Below, piece by piece: positions 43,001 to 46,579 of a stretch of 46,579 nt of DNA. The DNA is taken from NCBI GenBank assembly GCA_030064915.1, contig JASJEK010000002.1:1-46579 (forward strand). Direction: 5' to 3'. Below the pieces are notes generated by a model. That model was not told the origin of the DNA, ran no database searches, and was given only the letters and a program-made list of their open reading frames with translations. Origin of the DNA: Xenococcaceae cyanobacterium MO_234.B1 (GTDB taxonomy: Bacteria > Cyanobacteriota > Cyanobacteriia > Cyanobacteriales > Xenococcaceae). The first letter of the stretch is position 1. Each line of letters begins with the position of its first letter. The translations under genes were made by a program, and so were the position numbers.

Positions 43001-45640
43001 CCCCTAGAATTTCTTAAAACTATTGCTATCAAAAGCCCAGATCTTGAAATTCCTCCTAATTATGCAGTCCAGCCCCTATCAGGTAAATTATCAGGAGATT
43101 TCACCTCCAACCTCTACAACTTGAATACTTCTGGGAAAAACTTGGTTATTACTTCTCCCATTCTAGGCAAAATCAAAGGAAATCAAATAGTTGGTAACTT
43201 TCAGTATGGAGAAGGCTATCTGGCAGTACAAGATGTCCAGTTTCAGCAGGGAACAAGCAGCTATCAACTCAAAGGTAACTTAGTGCAAAAAAATGGTGAC
43301 ATTGAGATTGATGGTGATTTATCAGTAGAACAAGGACAGATACAAGATGTTTTAGTTGCCCTAGAAATCTTTGAATTGACCGATTTTGGTAAACCTCTTG
43401 GCGATCGCAATTATGCCAAATCCCAAGACCTTTACACCCAGTCTTCTAGTACTTCCAATCCCCTATTCTCTTTGAACCTTCAAGATACAGAAATTTGGCG
43501 ACAACTGCAAAAACTAGCAGAAATGCAAGCTTGGTTGAACAAGAAAGAACAAGAACGACAAAAAGCCCTACAATTACCAGAATTAAGCGATTTAAACGGA
43601 ACTTTTGGCGGGACAGTTGCCCTATCAGGTTCCCTTAAGCAAGGCTTAAATGCAGACTTTCAATTTCAAGGAAAAAAATGGCAATGGGGCAAAACTAAAC
43701 CAGAAGAACCACCAGAAAAGAACTTAATTGCCGAAAAAATTCTCCTTAAAGGAGATTTTAGGAATAATATCTTAACCATACTCCCGATATCCATTAATTT
43801 ACCCCAGCCTCTGCCTGATAATACCGCAGTAATCTCTGAATCTCAACCTACTGAATCTCAACCCAGTACCGAAACAGTATTAAACCCCCAAGTAATTCTA
43901 GCTGGTACGGCAGGGGGAGAAACCCTCCTAGGAAAATTAATTTTAAAAGCAATTCCCATTGCCTTCATTGAAAGATTTGTCCCCCTACCACCAGAAATTG
44001 CTTTTGGAGGAATCATTGATGCAGAAGCAACCATCTCTGGAACCCAAAATAATCCTAATGTTTTAGGGGAAGTAACTATTTCTGATGCCACAATCAATGA
44101 AACTTCGGTCCAATCAACCCAAGGCAGTTTTAACTATAGCAATGCGCGGTTAAATTTCTTTGGTAGCAGTGTAGTAGCAGAAAATGCCGATCCTATAGTT
44201 CTCAAAGCTAGTATTCCCTACGAACTCCCCTTTGCGAATACTAAACCCGAAAGCGATCTTCTCGAAATTTCTCTTGACGTAAAAGATCGCGGACTCACTC
44301 TCCTCAATATTCTGTCTCAAGGAGAAGTAAATTGGATAGATGGACAAGGGGAAATTGTTTTAGACATTTCAGGTAGTTTCGATCAAACCCGTAATCAAAC
44401 CCGTAACCTAGTTACAGAAGGAAAAGCTACTATCAATCAAGGCAAAATTGCATTTAAGAGTCTCCCCAATCAATATTTTACAGAAGTACAAAGTGATATT
44501 AATTTCAACTTTGACCGCATCTCTGTAGAAAGCTTTACTAGTAACTTTAGTGGGGGAGAAATATCCGCCCTAGGAACAATTCCTCTCAATCGAGAAACGC
44601 CCCAAGATAATCCCTTAACTATCAATCTGAATAACCTTATAGTTAATCTCAAAGGACTTTATCTAGGTGAGGTAGCAGGACAAGTTACTATTTTGGGGAC
44701 AGCCCTCGAACCAGATATTACAGGAGATGTTACCCTTTCTAATGGCACAATACTCCTCAGTGACACTACCGCAGTTAATGATGTCAATACAACAGAACCA
44801 ACAGGACTGCCAGCCGTTACAGAATATAAAGATTTTCAACTACGATTAGGAGAGAAAATCTCGATCAATCAACCAGCAATTTTTAATTTTCTTGCCACAG
44901 GTACTCTTAATATAGGGGGGACATTCTTGTCTCCTGTCCCCGAAGGCACAATTACACTGGAAAGAGGTCAAGTTAACTTATTCACAAACCAACTTAATCT
45001 TGCCAGGGAACACAACAACACCGCCCGTTTTACCCGCAAGAATGAACTCGACCCCTTTCTAGATGTGCGGTTAGTAGGTTCAGCTATTGAAACTACCCAA
45101 AATCTTACTCTCAACGACCCCTTATCCACAGAAATTAGAGAGATCCCAGCTTACCAGTTCGGTACTTTAGAAACTGTTCGTATTTCGGCGGAAGTTCGCG
45201 GTTTAGCCAGCCAAATCACCAATAACATCCGACTTACCAGTAGTCCTCCCCGTAGCCAAGGGCAGATATTAGCACTGTTGGGTGGTAACTTTGTCAATAC
45301 CATAGGAAGCAGTGGTTCAACCCTGGGATTAGCATCCGTTCTTTTTGGGAGCTTCAATTCTCAATTTAACGAAGCTCTACCCTTTAGTGAAATTCGTCTT
45401 TTTCCCACTCAAATTACAGAAGATAGCCGAGACCGGGAGCGCATTGATGCCCTAGCAGGAGAAGTCGCTTTTGATCTAACCGATAAATTTTCTTTTTCCG
45501 TTCTCAAAATTTTAAACGTTAATGATATCCCTGCTCAATTTGGTGTCCGTTACCGCTTAAACGATAACTTTGTCTTACGGGGTTCAAGTAATTTTAAAGA
45601 TGATAATAGAACTATCTTGGAATATGACATTAGGTTTTAA
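40079..45640 (+). CDS. TamB/TIC236-like translocation and assembly protein
   Basis: 1853 residues. An N-terminal membrane helix at about 24-50 (RRWIAIAILFLLSNLGVGA) anchors a very long repetitive beta-rich chain, with many strands such as GNLELIGDTLFVRNFSG and GRFEASGEINDPQLD. The C-terminal 400 residues are the TamB domain (former DUF490): TINLNNLIVNLKGLYLGEV, LRLGEKISINQPAIF, VEGTIT-like LERGQVNLF, and the last strands FGVRYRLNDNFVLRGSSNF and LEYDIRF. TamB proteins help outer-membrane protein insertion or lipid traffic between membranes. The cyanobacterial form is related to chloroplast TIC236. There is no adjacent Omp85 gene in this window. ATG at 40079; a second Met at codon 14 is an alternative. 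Confidence 0.92.
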   Translation: MNQSSDRGKEQKSMSHKYLLSDKPPQRRRRWIAIAILFLLSNLGVGAAIVGWYLIQKKLLPLVETETEKYLHRPVTLGELKSVSLTSARIGKSEIPPTQDNPDRAVVETVKVKFNLLPLLFKKTIPLDIILIQPDIYIEQDRQRVWTPTDFGTEESGGGGIKVDVETIQLQQAEVTLVARQSESKELNPPVMVTFKEGIVRFVENGKVIQFDATGKLDKGGKLALQGEAVGNIIDLDLDGKKLAAKEIENLLALPLGLEEGSIDSKIGVKLNSNPIPELDGTAQLNDVVLQIPGLVKPFSKSNGKLHFQGSEITLDRVSALFGEVKGLANGSVDIAGAGNYNISAKTEPIDANKVFSALELTPTPVPIQGDVKSDITLTGNLENPIINIAAVTTTPSRIDKLDFTEVKGNLELIGDTLFVRNFSGKPTLGGIIDGKGTIQLDEGQNLYFDVRGQELPGNKIASKYDTELPIEVGLVSGQGTLSLQATDPNNTFRIINGVANFPLGKGIVTIENLNYGNGIWRSQIQATDVEFDSLPFVKDTTPTIGKGLVNGRFEASGEINDPQLDTLVVTGNATLDTVGGKILAPDIKVAQGIWQGDFTTNNLRLRKLFPEITPEFNDNIGGEFYLTGKLAGDDTITGKGDLRLANGTANISELVIAGNDWKATALANNLELKQLSSLTPDQFAGLVNGKFNLAGTIDNITPEGIIATGDGSLTLREGVFTAKNLNIKNGNFTTQIIPEGVDLSLFADPNSDDFILEGKLRGELTATGKIDKLDPTAIDAKGYVNFSQGIDLLDQPFTANVLWNGSRLDVVQAKGDALNARGYIELAANFFDDIPDKLAAVNYFNFNVSQANAIDINRLKLTLPSWAVNLDRSGIVDFTGKISGIPSAMDIDGNVILRNFILENLTFNNLQGKVRVAPNLGVNLALTDSTNEQQIVLNLDRNFLPQAFTFTHDNILVEGTGKQEIIQVKVSDFPLEFLKTIAIKSPDLEIPPNYAVQPLSGKLSGDFTSNLYNLNTSGKNLVITSPILGKIKGNQIVGNFQYGEGYLAVQDVQFQQGTSSYQLKGNLVQKNGDIEIDGDLSVEQGQIQDVLVALEIFELTDFGKPLGDRNYAKSQDLYTQSSSTSNPLFSLNLQDTEIWRQLQKLAEMQAWLNKKEQERQKALQLPELSDLNGTFGGTVALSGSLKQGLNADFQFQGKKWQWGKTKPEEPPEKNLIAEKILLKGDFRNNILTILPISINLPQPLPDNTAVISESQPTESQPSTETVLNPQVILAGTAGGETLLGKLILKAIPIAFIERFVPLPPEIAFGGIIDAEATISGTQNNPNVLGEVTISDATINETSVQSTQGSFNYSNARLNFFGSSVVAENADPIVLKASIPYELPFANTKPESDLLEISLDVKDRGLTLLNILSQGEVNWIDGQGEIVLDISGSFDQTRNQTRNLVTEGKATINQGKIAFKSLPNQYFTEVQSDINFNFDRISVESFTSNFSGGEISALGTIPLNRETPQDNPLTINLNNLIVNLKGLYLGEVAGQVTILGTALEPDITGDVTLSNGTILLSDTTAVNDVNTTEPTGLPAVTEYKDFQLRLGEKISINQPAIFNFLATGTLNIGGTFLSPVPEGTITLERGQVNLFTNQLNLAREHNNTARFTRKNELDPFLDVRLVGSAIETTQNLTLNDPLSTEIREIPAYQFGTLETVRISAEVRGLASQITNNIRLTSSPPRSQGQILALLGGNFVNTIGSSGSTLGLASVLFGSFNSQFNEALPFSEIRLFPTQITEDSRDRERIDALAGEVAFDLTDKFSFSVLKILNVNDIPAQFGVRYRLNDNFVLRGSSNFKDDNRTILEYDIRF

Positions 45641-45743
45641 GCTGGTCAACATCGAATTTGCTGGTTGAGGCTGAGTAACAGTAATCAGTAATCAGTTATC
45701 ATTTGTCGGCTTTAGTCCAAATATCTTGTTTCCTTGTTCCCCT

Positions 45744-45783
45744 TGCTTGTCTCAATCTATCAATTTAAAGTTGACAAACCATT
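45744..45783. repeat. Short dispersed repeat, copy B
   Basis: Identical to 1337-1348 over TGCTTGTCTCAA and to 1353-1370 over ATCAATTTAAAGTTGACA, with one indel and a few substitutions elsewhere. Same orientation as copy A. Confidence 0.65.
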
Positions 45784-45927
45784 AATATCTGACTGTTGCA
45801 GCAGGATGGTGAAGGTAGCCTACTGTCCTACCTTGAACTGGGTAATTTTTGTATACTCAGATATTGCACCAAGAAAAGTTGATATGAGAACTAAAGGCTG
45901 AAGATATTGTGTAGAGGAAATTACAAG

Positions 45928-45954
45928 TAGTTCTCTTGCTTGGCAAGAGAACTA
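45928..45954. repeat. AGTTCTCTTG palindrome, copy 1
   Basis: TAGTTCTCTTG at 45928-45938 and CAAGAGAACTA at 45944-45954 form an 11-bp perfect stem with a 5-nt loop. A related palindrome with the same outer sequence lies at 46428-46456. The two flank the frameshifted gene 45993-46395. Confidence 0.65.
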
Positions 45955-45992
45955 ATATCAAATAGTAATAAAAAACCAAGAAGCTCAATAAT

Positions 45993-46395
45993 TTAGTCAA
46001 CCCGATGACCAACTTTTTGCTCATCAGAATATAAATCTAACCAACTTTCTTTTAGTCCCTCAATAGCTTGAGTTAATCCATCAATTTGCACTCTTCTCAC
46101 TACAGCTCTCACTCCATCTATGTGTGCTTGACTTCCTGCTTTTCCGTTCAGGTTGAAAACGGGAATACTCATTCTCTGACTTGGTTTTGGGAAAAATGGC
46201 GGTCTGAGCTTTGAGCTGATAATACCAATAACGATGTTTTTGCCCTTTGGCTTGATATCGTGCAACATAACATCCAGGAGGAGCTACCACACCCGAAGCT
46301 TCAAGTTCAGACTTTTGCGCCTGTAATTCAGCAATTGCTGCCTGAATACGTTCGGCTCGTTGCTCACGAGCTAGTTCACTTTCTTTTTTGGGCAT
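45993..46395 (-). pseudogene. Frameshifted transposon-type small gene
   Basis: Two overlapping minus-strand frames must be joined. The first (from 46395) reads SELAREQRAERIQAAIAELQ, then VVAPPGCYVARYQAKGQKHRYWYYQLKAQ to about SENEYSRF. Near 46150-46165 the homology moves to the other frame: GKAGSQAHIDGV, VRRVQIDGLTQAIEGLKESWLDLYS. I know such small proteins as companions of some cyanobacterial insertion elements, but I cannot name the family with confidence. One frameshift is enough to explain the break. It diverges from the start of a transposase-like gene at 46461. Confidence 0.6.
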
Positions 46396-46427
46396 TTTTG
46401 AGTAATAGGTAGGATAAATCTGCTATC

Positions 46428-46456
46428 TTAGTTCTCTTGGTATATTAGAGAACTAA
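46428..46456. promoter_or_regulatory. AGTTCTCT palindrome, copy 2, in a divergent intergenic gap
   Basis: TTAGTTCTCT at 46428-46437 and AGAGAACTAA at 46447-46456 are perfect 10-bp arms with a 9-nt spacer. It lies in the 65-bp gap between the divergent starts at 46395 (minus) and 46461 (plus). It is a candidate operator or transposon end. Its outer arms match the palindrome at 45928-45954. Confidence 0.5.
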
Positions 46457-46460
46457 CTTC

Positions 46461-46579
46461 ATGAATCAGATCTTACCCCGAGCTGAAGAATTACTCTCGA
46501 CGTTGAAACAATTAATGCCCACTCTGTATCAACAAGAAACCTTAGAATCTATCTTAGCTTTGTTCCTTCAAGGACAAGG
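46461..46579 (+). CDS. Start of a transposase-like gene, cut by the window edge
   Basis: 39 codons are visible, beginning MNQILPRAEELLSTLKQLM and continuing with TLYQQETLESILALFLQGQ to the window edge. The pattern (LPxxxxxLxxLxxxLxxYQxxSxxALLxLFLxxxG) is one I associate with the N-termini of cyanobacterial IS4-like transposases, but only the front is present. Context (a transposon-type companion gene and palindromes) supports this. Confidence 0.45.
   Translation, partial: MNQILPRAEELLSTLKQLMPTLYQQETLESILALFLQGQ

Larger units (their letters stand above)
45641..45992. other. Repeat-bearing spacer after tamB-like gene
   Basis: No gene seen. It holds copy B of the 40-bp dispersed repeat (45744-45783), degenerate repeats of the CAGTAATCAGTAATC type near 45677-45695, a hairpin AAGGTAG (45812-45818) with CTACCTT (45828-45834), and the palindrome at 45928-45954. 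Confidence 0.45.

Noticed and set aside
41098-45357. Minus-strand frames opposite the TamB-like gene
   Set aside because: The long plus-strand frame has a consistent repeat structure and a TamB end; the opposite frames have no features.
45993-46395. Programmed frameshift in the small gene near the right edge
   Set aside because: No slippery heptamer with a downstream structure is evident near 46150-46165; ordinary decay is simpler.
1-46579. CRISPR arrays, rRNA and tRNA genes
   Set aside because: No regularly spaced direct repeats, no rRNA-like conserved blocks and no convincing T-arm motif in a cloverleaf context were found by eye; a tRNA scan would settle this.

Overview
The window looks like a chromosomal segment of a cyanobacterium of moderate, AT-leaning base composition. 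The HIP1 octamer GCGATCGC recurs in many genes and spacers, and several families are cyanobacterial or near-cyanobacterial (DUF1822, DUF928, DUF2808, DUF3082, a very long TamB protein, CHAT-CHASE2 fusions). The genus cannot be told from the sequence alone. No rRNA, tRNA or CRISPR array was seen.

Layout. 1-1308: repeat-rich DNA and a frameshifted IS1-type transposase remnant. 1829-9423: the most interesting block. A large sigma-70-like protein, a DUF1822 protein with a HEAT-like tail, a CHAT protease fused to a CHASE2 sensor, and a secreted DUF928 protein lie co-directionally with short gaps. A short sigma-70-like factor faces them from the other side. Together they look like a protease-based signalling module tied to transcription. 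9875-21597 (almost all minus strand): a Tat-exported sulfatase, two AspT-type antiporters, a DUF2808 protein, an MscS channel, an orphan solute-binding lipoprotein, an Ldh2-type dehydrogenase and a 57-residue protein. Among them are an internally deleted iscB and duplicated pieces of a broken gene.

21833-26533: a CPBP (glutamic-type) intramembrane protease with a large extra domain, then a glutamate decarboxylase locus. That locus is flanked by the tail of a third AspT-type antiporter and by a 5'-truncated membrane protein, so it looks like a transferred acid-resistance (glutamate/GABA) island that has eroded at both ends. 26575-28931: a RelE-type toxin-antitoxin pair, then a complete IscB RNA-guided nuclease with a structured upstream region that is a strong omega-RNA candidate. 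28952-37455: an FAD oxidoreductase, a secreted protein whose end runs into a transposase scrap, a ZIP-type permease with two cyclic-nucleotide-binding domains in its loop, a CBS protein, polyphosphate kinase and glycerate kinase.

37457-39421: an IS200/IS605 element with divergent tnpA and tnpB and terminal hairpins, abutting the glycerate kinase stop codon. 39508-45640: a DUF3082 membrane protein and a 1853-residue TamB/TIC236-like envelope protein. 45641-46579: short repeats, a frameshifted transposon-type small gene, two related palindromes, and the start of a transposase-like gene cut by the window edge.

Three layers recur: envelope and stress functions, an eroded glutamate/GABA-type transport locus, and heavy transposon traffic including three RNA-guided-nuclease-type genes (iscB, deleted iscB, tnpB). 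All family assignments come from reading motifs by eye; no database search was run.
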